Shown here piece after piece: positions 7,249 through 14,552 of a stretch of DNA of 21,672 nucleotides. This stretch comes from an uncultured Acetatifactor sp. (GTDB lineage Bacteria > Bacillota > Clostridia > Lachnospirales > Lachnospiraceae). The notes under the pieces are model-generated. The model saw only the letters and a list, made by a program, of their open reading frames with translations, did not search any database and was not told where the DNA came from. A program made the translations under genes and the position numbers. The DNA is taken from assembly GCA_910587755.1 (NCBI GenBank), contig CAJUNZ010000047.1, forward strand, positions 1 through 21,672. The letters are read 5' to 3'. Positions within the stretch are counted from its first letter, which is position 1, and each line of letters opens with the position of its first letter.

Positions 7249-9951
7249 CTACACTGTGTTTTCTACACTCTTCCAGCGGTTTTTCAGCTTATTCTGCAGC
7301 CGATAGAGGGTGTTCAGGGCATCAATGGGCGCAAGGGTATTCACTTCCACTTCCATCAGCTCCCTCAGCACATCCTCATCCGTCACCGTGTCAAAGAGAG
7401 AAATCTGGGTCAGCTCCAGCTCGTCCGGCCGGGCTTGTTTTCTGACAGATTTCTGCGCTTTCCCTTCCCCTTTTACCTCCACGGTGATATTCTGTATTTT
7501 TTCCGTTATATCGTTGTCCGTGAGCTGTTCCGCGATTTCTTTTGCCCGGTCAATCACCATGTCCGGCACCCCTGCAAGCTTTGCCACCTGGATGCCGTAG
7601 CTTCTGTCCGCGCCTCCCTTGATGATCTTGCGCAGGAACACAATGTCATCCCCCTGCTCTTTCACGGCAATACAGTAATTATTTACATTGCTGATCTTGC
7701 CCTCCAGCTCCGTGAGCTCATGGTAGTGGGTGGCAAAAAGAGTCTTGGCACCCAGAAGCTTTCGGTTGCTGATATGTTCTATGACAGCCCAGGCGATGCT
7801 CAGGCCGTCAAAGGTGGATGTACCCCTTCCGATCTCATCCAGAATGAGCAGGCTTTTTGAGGTGGCATTCCGGAGGATATTGGCCACCTCGTTCATCTCC
7901 ACCATAAAGGTAGACTGGCCGCTTGCCAGGTCGTCGGAAGCCCCCACTCGGGTGAAGATTCTGTCCACAATGCCGATGTTGGCGCTTTTTGCAGGCACGA
8001 AACACCCCACCTGTGCCATGAGCACAATCAGCGCCGTCTGACGCATATAGGTGGATTTTCCCGCCATATTGGGTCCGGTGATAATGCTGATGCAGTGTTT
8101 TCCGTTGTCCAGGCAGGTGTCGTTGGAGATAAACATGTCATTGGAGATCATCTTCTCCACCACAGGATGCCGGCCATCCTTGATGTCGATAATACCTCTC
8201 TCGTTCAGTTTCGGCCGCACATAGTGGTTCCGCTCCGACACCAGGGACAGGGACGCGTACACGTCCAGACGAGCCAGGGCCTTGGCTGTGGCCTGGATCC
8301 GCTCCAGTTCCATGGCGATGGACTCCCGGATCCTGCAGAAAATGTCATACTCCAGGGAGGTAAGCTTGTCCTCCGCATTTAAGATGGTATCCTCCAATTC
8401 CTTCAGCCTGGGCGTGGTATAGCGCTCCGCGTTGGCCAGAGTCTGCTTGCGCACATAGTCCTCCGGCACCAGGTTTTTATAGGAATTGGTAACTTCAAAG
8501 TAATAGCCGAACACCTTGTTGTATTTAATACGAAGGTTCTTAATGCCGGTCCTCTCCCTGTCCTGTTCCTCCAGCTCCGCCAGCCACTGCTTTCCGTCCC
8601 GCCTGGCGCTTCGGAGCCGGTCCACCGTCTCGTCGAAGCCGTCCTTAATCATGCCGCCCTCCCGGATGGTAACAGGGGGTTCCTCCTGGATAGAAGCCTG
8701 GATGAGCTGGAAGATATCCTGGAGAGCATCCATCTCCTCTTCCACCCGTTTTAACTCCTGGCAGGAAAAACTCCGCAGCACGGTCTTCACCGCAGGAAGC
8801 ATCTCCAGGGAATTGCGCAGGGCGATAAAATCCCTGGGGTTGGCCGTCTTATAGGTGACTTTGCTCAAAAGCCGTTCCAGATCGTAGACAGGATTTAAAT
8901 ATTCCCGGATCTCGTCCCTGGAGACACTGTCACCGCACAGCTCCTCCACCGCGTCCAGACGGTTCTCCATCTCCTCCCTGTCGATCAGGGGCTGCTCCAG
9001 CATGCTCCGCAGCAGCCTGCCTCCCATGGCCGTTCTGGTCTTGTCCAGCACCCACAGAAGAGAACCTGTCTTCTGCTTCTCCCGCAGGGTCTCCGCCAGC
9101 TCCAGGTTGCGCCTGGTGGAACTGTCCAGCAACATGTATTTGTTGGTCAGATAGGGGGTGATACGGGTCATATGTGCCAGTTCCGTCTTCTGGGTATCGT
9201 AGAGATACTGCAGCAGAGCTCCCGCCGCAGTGATACCGGTGGGAAAATCCTCCAGTCCCAAACCTGCCAGGGTACTTACCTTAAAATGCCGCAGCAGGAG
9301 TTTTCTGCTGCTCTCATCGTCAAACAGGTGGGACTCCAGAGGGTTGACGGAGATGTGGTATTTTTCCCGCAGCTCCTCCACCTGGAACCCGCTCACCAGA
9401 AAGGCCTCATTGCAGATAATCTCCGAGGGCTCATATTTCATCACTTCGTCGTTGAGTTTCTTCAGATCCTCCACCTCGGTAAGGTAGTAATCTCCTGTGG
9501 TCACATCCGCCACGGATATGCCTATTTTTGTGGGGGTAAAGGCAATGCTCAGAAGATAATTGTTCCTGGATTCCTCCAGCGACTGCAGATTTAAGTTGGT
9601 GCCGGGGGTGACGATCCGGACCACGTCCCGCTTCACCAGCCCCTTGGCCTGCTTGGGATCCTCCAGCTGTTCCCCTATGGCAACCTTGTATCCTTTGCTG
9701 ACCAGCTTGGTCAAATAGCTCTCCACTGCATGGTAGGGCACACCGCACATGGGAGCCCGCTCCTCCATTCCACAGGCTTTCCCTGTGAGGGTGAGATCCA
9801 GTTCTCTGGCTGCTGTCTGAGCGTCCTCAAAAAACATTTCATAGAAATCTCCCAGGCGGTAAAAAAGAATACAGTCGGCATACTGCCTTTTCGTCTCCAG
9901 ATATTGCTGCATCATAGGGGTCAAGTCTTCAATGGGAATCTGTTCCGGCAT
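7249..9951 (-). CDS. mutS: DNA mismatch repair protein MutS
   Basis: MutS finds base mismatches and small loops and recruits MutL. The 900 residues contain the N-terminal mismatch-binding domain with the Phe-x-Glu wedge in GDFYEMF (Phe36, Glu38), connector and lever domains, the clamp, and the C-terminal ABC-type ATPase with Walker A GPNMAGKST (626-634) and Walker B LLILDEIGRGTSTFDG (Asp705-Glu706). The C-terminal tail resembles the usual MutS linker and tetramer region. This is MutS1, not MutS2, since there is no Smr domain. It heads the mutS-mutL-miaA-lyase operon, and a good promoter lies about 100 bp upstream. A GGAG ribosome site lies about 12 bases before the ATG, which is longer than usual spacing. 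Confidence 0.98.
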   Translation of the reverse strand: MPEQIPIEDLTPMMQQYLETKRQYADCILFYRLGDFYEMFFEDAQTAARELDLTLTGKACGMEERAPMCGVPYHAVESYLTKLVSKGYKVAIGEQLEDPKQAKGLVKRDVVRIVTPGTNLNLQSLEESRNNYLLSIAFTPTKIGISVADVTTGDYYLTEVEDLKKLNDEVMKYEPSEIICNEAFLVSGFQVEELREKYHISVNPLESHLFDDESSRKLLLRHFKVSTLAGLGLEDFPTGITAAGALLQYLYDTQKTELAHMTRITPYLTNKYMLLDSSTRRNLELAETLREKQKTGSLLWVLDKTRTAMGGRLLRSMLEQPLIDREEMENRLDAVEELCGDSVSRDEIREYLNPVYDLERLLSKVTYKTANPRDFIALRNSLEMLPAVKTVLRSFSCQELKRVEEEMDALQDIFQLIQASIQEEPPVTIREGGMIKDGFDETVDRLRSARRDGKQWLAELEEQDRERTGIKNLRIKYNKVFGYYFEVTNSYKNLVPEDYVRKQTLANAERYTTPRLKELEDTILNAEDKLTSLEYDIFCRIRESIAMELERIQATAKALARLDVYASLSLVSERNHYVRPKLNERGIIDIKDGRHPVVEKMISNDMFISNDTCLDNGKHCISIITGPNMAGKSTYMRQTALIVLMAQVGCFVPAKSANIGIVDRIFTRVGASDDLASGQSTFMVEMNEVANILRNATSKSLLILDEIGRGTSTFDGLSIAWAVIEHISNRKLLGAKTLFATHYHELTELEGKISNVNNYCIAVKEQGDDIVFLRKIIKGGADRSYGIQVAKLAGVPDMVIDRAKEIAEQLTDNDITEKIQNITVEVKGEGKAQKSVRKQARPDELELTQISLFDTVTDEDVLRELMEVEVNTLAPIDALNTLYRLQNKLKNRWKSVENTV

Positions 9952-10052
9952 TTTGTTTCTCTGCTCCTGTTCTTATCCACGCCTGAAATACCTCTGCACC
10001 AGGTTTTTCGACGTGTTTTACTTGTATTGTGTGTCAAAAAAGTTTGTCCCTT

Positions 10053-10081
10053 ATTCTATCACAAAATGCTGGTGTTGTAAA
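10053..10081 (-). promoter_or_regulatory. Predicted promoter for mutS-mutL-miaA operon
   Basis: On the minus strand, TTTACA (10081-10076) is 17 bp from TAGAAT (10058-10053), with TGA before the -10 as an extended -10 element. Both hexamers match the sigma-A consensus at 5 of 6 places. It lies in the 148-bp gap between ruvB and mutS and leaves a leader of about 95 nt. No terminator hairpin after ruvB is evident, so read-through from ruvAB is also possible. Confidence 0.65.
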
Positions 10082-10099
10082 ATTGCTTTTCGTAAATTT

Positions 10100-11098
10100 T
10101 TATTGAAAGCTGTCACAGCCCAGGTGACGATAGGCAAGTTCCGTGGCCACCCTGCCTCTGGGAGTGCGGTTTAAAAACCCGTTCTTGATCAGATAAGGTT
10201 CGTAGACATCCTCAATGGTTCCGGCGTCCTCCCCGATGGCCGCAGCCAGGGTATCCAGGCCAACAGGACCTCCGTCAAACTTCTGGATCATGGTCAGCAG
10301 CATATTGCGGTCAATATGATCCAGGCCCAGTTTGTCCACATCCATCAGATCCAGAGCTGTGTTGGCCACATTCTCTGTGATTATTCCGTCATACTGTACC
10401 TGGGCAAAGTCCCGCACCCTCTTCAGAATACGGTTGGCCAGCCGGGGAGTTCCCCGGCTCCGGCGGGCCATCTCCAGAGCACCCCCCGGCTCCACCTCCA
10501 CCTTCAGCACCCGGGCCGAGTGAAGAATAATCAGCTGCAGCTCCTGAACCGTGTAAAACTCCAGATGATGGATCATGCCAAAGCGGTCTCTGAGAGGCGC
10601 GGTCAGAAGCCCTGCCCTGGTGGTGGCCCCCACCAGGGTAAACCTGGGCAGCTCCAGGCGCACAGAGCGGGCGGTGGATCCTTTCCCAATCATAATGTCA
10701 ATGCAATAGTCCTCCATGGCGGGGTAAAGCACCTCCTCCACCTGACGGTTCAGACGATGGATCTCATCCACAAAGAGCAGATCCCCTTCCTCCAGGTTGT
10801 TGAGAATTGCCGCCATCTCCCCGGGCTTTTCAATGGCCGGACCGCTGGTCACTTTCAGGTGAACTCCCATCTCGTTGGCGATTATGCCCGCCAGAGTGGT
10901 CTTCCCCAGGCCGGGCGGACCGTAAAATAACACATGATCCAGGGCATCCCCTCTCTGCTTTGCGGCCTGTATGTAAATTTTCAGATTTTCCTTCACTTTA
11001 GACTGGCCGATATAGTCATCCAGCTTCTGAGGACGCAGTGACCCTTCGATTTTTACATCCTCTTCTGTTATATTCGTCTCTATCATTCTCCTGGACAT
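10100..11098 (-). CDS. ruvB: Holliday junction branch migration helicase RuvB
   Basis: RuvB is the hexameric AAA+ motor that, with RuvA, drives branch migration of Holliday junctions. Residues 20-33 (SLRPQKLDDYIGQS) begin the conserved core. Walker A GPPGLGKTT spans 60-68, Walker B LLFVDEIHRL is at 107-116, sensor 1 is GATTR at 157-161, and an arginine-finger region lies in PLRDRFGM. The C-terminal winged helix has the family's RTPRGRVAT. Length 332 is typical. The first ATG (11098) has GAGAGGG five bases upstream and is chosen; an internal Met5 has AGGAG too close to work. It follows ruvA by 21 bp and forms the usual ruvAB unit. RuvC is not in the window. Confidence 0.98.
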   Translation of the reverse strand: MSRRMIETNITEEDVKIEGSLRPQKLDDYIGQSKVKENLKIYIQAAKQRGDALDHVLFYGPPGLGKTTLAGIIANEMGVHLKVTSGPAIEKPGEMAAILNNLEEGDLLFVDEIHRLNRQVEEVLYPAMEDYCIDIMIGKGSTARSVRLELPRFTLVGATTRAGLLTAPLRDRFGMIHHLEFYTVQELQLIILHSARVLKVEVEPGGALEMARRSRGTPRLANRILKRVRDFAQVQYDGIITENVANTALDLMDVDKLGLDHIDRNMLLTMIQKFDGGPVGLDTLAAAIGEDAGTIEDVYEPYLIKNGFLNRTPRGRVATELAYRHLGCDSFQ

Positions 11099-11119
11099 AA
11101 TTTCCCTCTCGAAACATTT

Positions 11120-11728
11120 CTAAAACATTTTCTTCAGGGCAGCTTTTAAAACAGCGCCGGAGTCCATCTGTTCGATCCCTTCGATGGCGTTGACCGCTTT
11201 TACCGCTTCCCCATGGCCATAGCCCAGGGACACCAGGGCCTCCACGGCTTCTTTTCTCTGGGGACTGTCCCCCAATACCGCCTCGGCCATACCGCCCGCA
11301 ATCTCCTGCCCTATGGCGGTGTCCTCCATCCTGACCTTGTCCTTCAGCTCCAGGATCAGCCTCTGGGCCGTCCGAGCGCCGATACCGGGCGCTTTGGAGA
11401 TGGCCTTCTCGTCCCCGGACAAAATGGCAAATCTCAGAGCATCCGCGTCCAGCACGGACAGAATGGCAAGGGCTCCCTTGGGGCCTATGCCGCTGACCGT
11501 GATACATTTTCTGAAAATATCCAGATCATTTTTCGACAAAAATCCATACAGCTGAACAGCGTCCTCCCGCACACTGGTATAGGTGTACAGCTTTACGGAC
11601 TCTCCCGTCCCCGGCAGCTTCGCCGCCGTCCCAGCCGAAATCTTTACATTATAGCCCAGTCCTCCCACATCCACAATTACATTGTCTTCGGATATGTCCT
11701 CCACAGTTCCTTTTACATATGCAATCAT
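11120..11728 (-). CDS. ruvA: Holliday junction binding protein RuvA
   Basis: RuvA tetramers bind the four-way junction and load RuvB. From the ATG at 11728 the protein is 202 residues, the family norm, beginning MIAYVKGTVEDI, the standard OB-fold N-terminus. Two helix-hairpin-helix motifs are seen: TVSGIGPKGALAIL (77-90) and SKAPGIGARTAQRLI (111-125). A C-terminal UBA-like domain that contacts RuvB covers about 158-202. The open frame extends 10 codons further upstream, but GGAGG ten bases before 11728 and the family N-terminus decide for this start. It is the first gene of the ruvA-ruvB unit, about 60 bp from a predicted promoter. Confidence 0.97.
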   Translation of the reverse strand: MIAYVKGTVEDISEDNVIVDVGGLGYNVKISAGTAAKLPGTGESVKLYTYTSVREDAVQLYGFLSKNDLDIFRKCITVSGIGPKGALAILSVLDADALRFAILSGDEKAISKAPGIGARTAQRLILELKDKVRMEDTAIGQEIAGGMAEAVLGDSPQRKEAVEALVSLGYGHGEAVKAVNAIEGIEQMDSGAVLKAALKKMF

Positions 11729-11788
11729 ACCCCGCATTCCTCCCAACGGCCTGCCCACAGCAGCCTCTCTGCCGCGGTATCTTTCTCT

Positions 11789-11817
11789 AGCCTACCACAA
11801 AAGAACATATGTTTCAA
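11789..11817 (-). promoter_or_regulatory. Candidate promoter for ruvAB
   Basis: On the minus strand, TTGAAA (11817-11812) is followed after 17 bp by TAGGCT (11794-11789) with TGG just before it. The -35 matches 5 of 6, the -10 only 3 of 6, so the extended -10 would have to help. It is the best candidate in the gap between ruvA and the divergent tRNA gene. Confidence 0.4.
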
Positions 11818-11846
11818 GTTATTTTCAAATTAATCTTTATTTTTTC

Positions 11847-11875
11847 TTGTTTTTTCTTCTGGGTTATGGTATAGT
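11847..11875 (+). promoter_or_regulatory. Predicted promoter for tRNA-Ala
   Basis: TTGTTT (11847-11852), 17 bp, then TATAGT (11870-11875), with TGG directly before the -10. Transcription would begin near 11882, only about 3 nt before the mature tRNA 5' end, as is common for tRNA genes in Firmicutes. Confidence 0.55.
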
Positions 11876-11884
11876 ATCTGCAAC

Positions 11885-11957
11885 GGGGCATTAGCGCAGT
11901 TGGGAGCGCGCAACATTCGCATTGTTGAGGCCACGGGTTCGAATCCCGTATGCTCCA
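11885..11957 (+). tRNA. tRNA-Ala, anticodon CGC
   Basis: A full cloverleaf of 73 nt can be drawn. The acceptor arm GGGGCAT pairs with ATGCTCC, including a G3-U70 wobble, the identity mark of alanine tRNAs. The D stem is GCGC/GCGC, the anticodon stem CAACA/TGTTG with loop TTCGCAT (anticodon CGC, reading GCG), and the T arm ACGGG-TTCGAAT-CCCGT. The discriminator is A and CCA is not encoded, so it must be added by CCA transferase. The gene stands alone, with its own promoter and a terminator about 55 bp downstream. Confidence 0.95.
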
Positions 11958-12012
11958 CGCTCTAAGCCGCAGAAACGCTGGATTTGCGGACATTAGAAAA
12001 TAGTGGGTAAAC

Positions 12013-12060
12013 AAAAAGTAATCAAACACATGGTCAGATTGTTTGATTACTTTTTTATTT
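12013..12060 (+). terminator. Intrinsic terminator after tRNA-Ala
   Basis: A perfect 16-bp stem (12013-12028 with 12040-12055) with an 11-nt loop, containing AGTAATCAAACA and its complement, is followed by TTTATTT. A run of five A at the 5' side means it could also stop transcripts coming from the other strand. It separates the tRNA from the Uma2-type gene. Confidence 0.85.
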
Positions 12061-12097
12061 GACAGCCTGTTACCCAAAATAAGAAAGGAGCATTACT

Positions 12098-12550
12098 ATG
12101 ACACCATCATTGGCACAAGAGAAACACTATACCATTGATGATATCTACAGCCTGCCGGAGAACAGCAGGGCTGAATTGATTGACGGCCAGATATACTATA
12201 TGGCACCTCCCAACCGCAGGCACCAGACAATAGCGCGGGAACTTTTCTTTTCTATAAACTCTTACATTCAATCCCAAAACGGTCCCTGCGAATGTTTTTT
12301 TGCTCCCTTTGCCGTATTTCTGAATAGAGATGACACAAACTATGTAGAACCGGACATCAGCGTGATCTGTGATCCCCACAAGCTTAACGAAAAAGGATGC
12401 ACCGGGGCTCCGGACTGGATCATAGAAATTGTATCCTCCAGCAGCAGGAGGATGGACTATTTCACAAAGCCCTTCTCCGCTTCTGTTAAAGTCGGCATAT
12501 ATGAAGATTTTTATATCAATTTCGCCGCCACTGCCAATTGTGATTGTTAA
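12098..12550 (+). CDS. Uma2 family nuclease-like protein, internally shortened (probable pseudogene)
   Basis: Uma2 (DUF820) proteins have a PD-(D/E)xK restriction-endonuclease fold; their roles are mostly unknown. The first 124 residues are typical: YTIDDIYSLPENSRAELIDG (11-30), YVEPDISVICD (82-92) with the acidic Asp86, and APDWIIEIVS (104-113) with Glu110, then SRRMDYFTK. The family normally continues with a segment ending in an EYWIVDP-like strand before a C-terminal GIYEDF motif. Here GIYEDFYINF (133-142) follows almost at once, so about 40-45 residues appear missing in frame. Total length is 150 against about 185-195 in relatives. The start has AAAGGAG seven bases upstream. No clear promoter of its own was seen, and it follows a terminator, so expression is doubtful. 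Confidence 0.75.
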   Translation: MTPSLAQEKHYTIDDIYSLPENSRAELIDGQIYYMAPPNRRHQTIARELFFSINSYIQSQNGPCECFFAPFAVFLNRDDTNYVEPDISVICDPHKLNEKGCTGAPDWIIEIVSSSSRRMDYFTKPFSASVKVGIYEDFYINFAATANCDC

Positions 12551-12616
12551 GGTAGTTCCAAAATACAGTAAATTCAAATTTCCCGGCCAGTAAACCGGCA
12601 AGTTGGCGTCAGCCTC

Positions 12617-12645
12617 TTGACATGCTGTCCGACTGCACTTATGAT
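12617..12645 (+). promoter_or_regulatory. Strong predicted promoter for the DsbA-like gene
   Basis: TTGACA (12617-12622), 17 bp, TATGAT (12640-12645): a perfect -35 and a 5 of 6 -10. The leader would be about 88 nt. It lies in the 188-bp gap after the Uma2-type gene, which otherwise holds only a short CCGG...CCGG inverted repeat and nothing I can assign. Confidence 0.65.
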
Positions 12646-12738
12646 AATTATCAGTAATTCATGGAGTTGCCGGACGCACCCAGTTTTTTGACCTGTAACC
12701 CGTAACCATTGTCTCTGCTGTGAGAAAGGAGCTAACGC

Positions 12739-13383
12739 ATGTTGGATATCCTGTTTGTTACTGATTTTGTATGCCCCTACTGTCTGGTGGCCAAAGTTGC
12801 CCTGGAGGATGCTCTGAAAGAAACGGGGATGGAAGCCCAAATCAAGATCCAGCCCTTTGAACTGACCCCGGAGTCCAGGCCCAGAGTGGATGTGTGCCAT
12901 GACGAGGAACGGAAAAAGCGTTACCGGATCCTGGTGGAGCCCGCCAAAGCCCTGGGGCTGGATATGAAGCTGCCCCCGGCAGTGTGCCCCCGGCCTTATA
13001 CGCGCCTGGCTTTTGAGGGCATGTACTTTGCTCAGGAAAAGGGATGCGAGGAGCGCTACTCCGACCTGGCATACCGGGCTTATTTTGAAAAGGAAGAAAA
13101 TATTGAAGAAATGGATGTTCTGTGCAGGATCGCAAAAGAGGCCGGACTCGACGCGGATGCATTTCAGCAGGCACTCAGCGAAGGAACGTATACCGAACGC
13201 GTGCAGGAGGCAGTGGCCTATTCCAGAGATGTGCTGAAAATAAGCGGCGTTCCGTCAATCTATCTGAATGGGGAGCGGATCTCTGTTGAAAGCTACACCA
13301 AGGAAGAAATGGTGCGGATCCTTCTGGAGGGACAGGCTGCGGCCTCCGCAGGCATGTGCTGCGGAATCGACGGCTGCGGCTGA
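12739..13383 (+). CDS. DsbA family oxidoreductase, FrnE-like
   Basis: This is a thioredoxin-fold protein of the DsbA/FrnE branch (2-hydroxychromene-2-carboxylate isomerase/DsbA-like). The redox motif CPYC is at 12-15 in FVTDFVCPYCLVAK, and the cis-proline loop is GVPSIYLNG with Pro172. The inserted helical domain spans roughly 60-160. There is no signal peptide, so it acts in the cytosol. An additional cysteine cluster closes the protein: CCGIDGCG at 207-214, which contains a CX4C pair (Cys208, Cys213). From memory, Deinococcus FrnE has a comparable C-terminal CX4C motif. Length 214 fits. An AAAGGAG lies 7 bases before the ATG, and a strong promoter lies upstream. It is probably monocistronic. 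The natural substrate cannot be read from sequence. Confidence 0.88.
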   Translation: MLDILFVTDFVCPYCLVAKVALEDALKETGMEAQIKIQPFELTPESRPRVDVCHDEERKKRYRILVEPAKALGLDMKLPPAVCPRPYTRLAFEGMYFAQEKGCEERYSDLAYRAYFEKEENIEEMDVLCRIAKEAGLDADAFQQALSEGTYTERVQEAVAYSRDVLKISGVPSIYLNGERISVESYTKEEMVRILLEGQAAASAGMCCGIDGCG

Positions 13384-13419
13384 AGCAGGGGCCGGGCTGA
13401 ATACCGCTGTCCCGCATAA

Positions 13420-13459
13420 ATCCTGGGGGCTGTGCTGTTACACTGCCAGTCCCCAGGAT
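13420..13459. terminator. Hairpin between convergent genes, likely bidirectional terminator
   Basis: ATCCTGGGGGCTG pairs with CAGTCCCCAGGAT (13 bp with one G-T) around a 14-nt loop. It sits 37 bp after the DsbA-like gene and 17 bp after the NADAR gene on the other strand. T-rich sequence follows only at some distance on the plus strand and is weak on the minus strand, so termination strength is uncertain. Confidence 0.6.
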
Positions 13460-13475
13460 ACTGTCTTTCTCCCTG

Positions 13476-14378
13476 TCACTTTCGGGATTTTTTCTTTTTC
13501 TCTGTCTTCTCTGTTTTTTCCGATTTTTCCTGCCGGCAGAGCGATTCGTTCTTTGTCACCCTGCGGAGTTCGTCCCTCACCTCCATCAGGGCAAATCCCA
13601 GCAGGTTCTGCCCCTGCCACCGGCAGGGATTCTGAGCGTCAGGGGAGTCCGCGGAAAGCTGTATTCCCCATACTCCGTCATAAGGACTTGCCTCCGCCAG
13701 AATATCGTCTCCTGTGGAGAGCAGAAACTCTTTCAAGGCCCGGTTCTGGCTGAATTTACACCAATTCCCATTGAGTACAATGGAATATTTTGCTCTATCC
13801 CACAACTTCTGTTCAAAGTTTCCCACCTTACGGCCAAGAGCCTTGATCCGGCCTGGATCGCTGCTCTTTAAGATCTGCTGGCGGCTCTCCTCGTCTCCAA
13901 ACAGCTTTGCCTTCTGCTCCATCATAAACTGTTCCATGCAGCAGTAGCTTTGGGCATAGAACCAGAACTCTCCCTTCCACCACTGGCTGAAACAGCTTTG
14001 GGTAATGCTACCGTCTCCAGAAGGACGGTGCCCCCAGAACAGGCGGAAGGCATGCTGCTTCCCATGTGCGGCCTCCTCCCGGAGTTTTTCCAGGGAATAT
14101 TTGGGTTCTCCCCCCTGCTGCCACAGAGGAACAGCGTATTCCCCCTGTACAAACATCTCTCCAGTGTGACTGTTTTCCCACCACCCTTTCCATGTGACCG
14201 GCTCCGGAAACATGGCCTGGTATTCTGTCTTCTCCTCCTGGGAAAGACCCTTCAACCAGTGAGAAAAACGTCCAAGATAGTCCTCCCCGGGCCCCATACG
14301 CCAGCTAATGCAGTATCGTTCGCTCTCCGGATAAGCCAGCCAGGGCGGGAGCATCAGCTGCTTCTTTTCTAATGACAT
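13476..14378 (-). CDS. NADAR family protein (DUF1768, ADP-ribose glycosidase-like) with N-terminal extension
   Basis: NADAR (YbiA/RibX) proteins cleave N-glycosidic bonds of ADP-ribose derivatives; some remove ADP-ribose from guanine in nucleic acids, and YbiA acts on riboflavin precursors. The domain covers about 110-272: FWGHRPSGDG, then SYCCMEQFMMEQKAKLFGD (144-162, conserved Glu149), GRKVGNFEQKLWDRAKY, LNGNWCKFSQNRALKEFLL, and DGVWGIQLS...WQGQNLLGFALMEVRDEL. Before it lie about 110 residues, rich in Trp, with PPWLAYPESERYCISWRMG, which I recall from other Clostridia members. The C-terminus is a lysine- and glutamate-rich tail (284-300). The start at 14378 has GGAGGAG seven bases upstream; the open frame continues 10 codons to 14408, but without such a site. 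No ADP-ribosyltransferase toxin lies nearby, so a toxin-antitoxin role is not supported. Confidence 0.88.
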   Translation of the reverse strand: MSLEKKQLMLPPWLAYPESERYCISWRMGPGEDYLGRFSHWLKGLSQEEKTEYQAMFPEPVTWKGWWENSHTGEMFVQGEYAVPLWQQGGEPKYSLEKLREEAAHGKQHAFRLFWGHRPSGDGSITQSCFSQWWKGEFWFYAQSYCCMEQFMMEQKAKLFGDEESRQQILKSSDPGRIKALGRKVGNFEQKLWDRAKYSIVLNGNWCKFSQNRALKEFLLSTGDDILAEASPYDGVWGIQLSADSPDAQNPCRWQGQNLLGFALMEVRDELRRVTKNESLCRQEKSEKTEKTEKKKKSRK

Positions 14379-14418
14379 GCCAGATCTCCTCCTGTAAAAT
14401 TTTGTCATAGTTTCTTTG

Positions 14419-14427
14419 AGTATAACA
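14419..14427 (-). promoter_or_regulatory. Possible extended -10 promoter element for NADAR gene
   Basis: On the minus strand TGT-TATACT lies about 40 bp before the NADAR start. The -35 position (TATAAA at 17 bp) is poor, so promoter activity would depend on the extended -10. Confidence 0.4.
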
Positions 14428-14470
14428 TATCCCTTTTTATTTTTATACCCTTAATCAGGCCTTTTGAAGA

Positions 14471-14499
14471 TTGTCCATTGTATAAGGACATGATATAAT
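14471..14499 (+). promoter_or_regulatory. Predicted promoter with internal inverted repeat, for the 154-residue protein
   Basis: TTGTCC (14471-14476), 17 bp, then a perfect TATAAT (14494-14499) with TGA before it. The spacer holds an inverted repeat, TGTCC-N9-GGACA (14472-14476 with 14486-14490), overlapping the -35 and ending just before the -10. This is the usual place for a repressor operator, but no regulator gene is adjacent. Confidence 0.6.
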
Positions 14500-14552
14500 G
14501 CAGGGAGAGCACTTCATGAATATCTGCGGAAAAGCAGGGAAAGAGAGAACAT

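Noticed and set aside
6799..7860. 353-residue plus-strand open frame across the mutL-mutS junction
   Set aside because: It runs antisense through two certain genes and shows no recognisable domain.
10032..10037. Perfect TTGACA on the minus strand before mutS
   Set aside because: No acceptable -10 at 16-18 bp (ACGTCG at 17 bp); the TTTACA/TAGAAT pair slightly upstream is far better.
11814..12077. 87-residue minus-strand open frame containing SIRDSNPWPQQCECCALPTA
   Set aside because: This is the antisense of tRNA-Ala plus flanks, a known type of false gene call.
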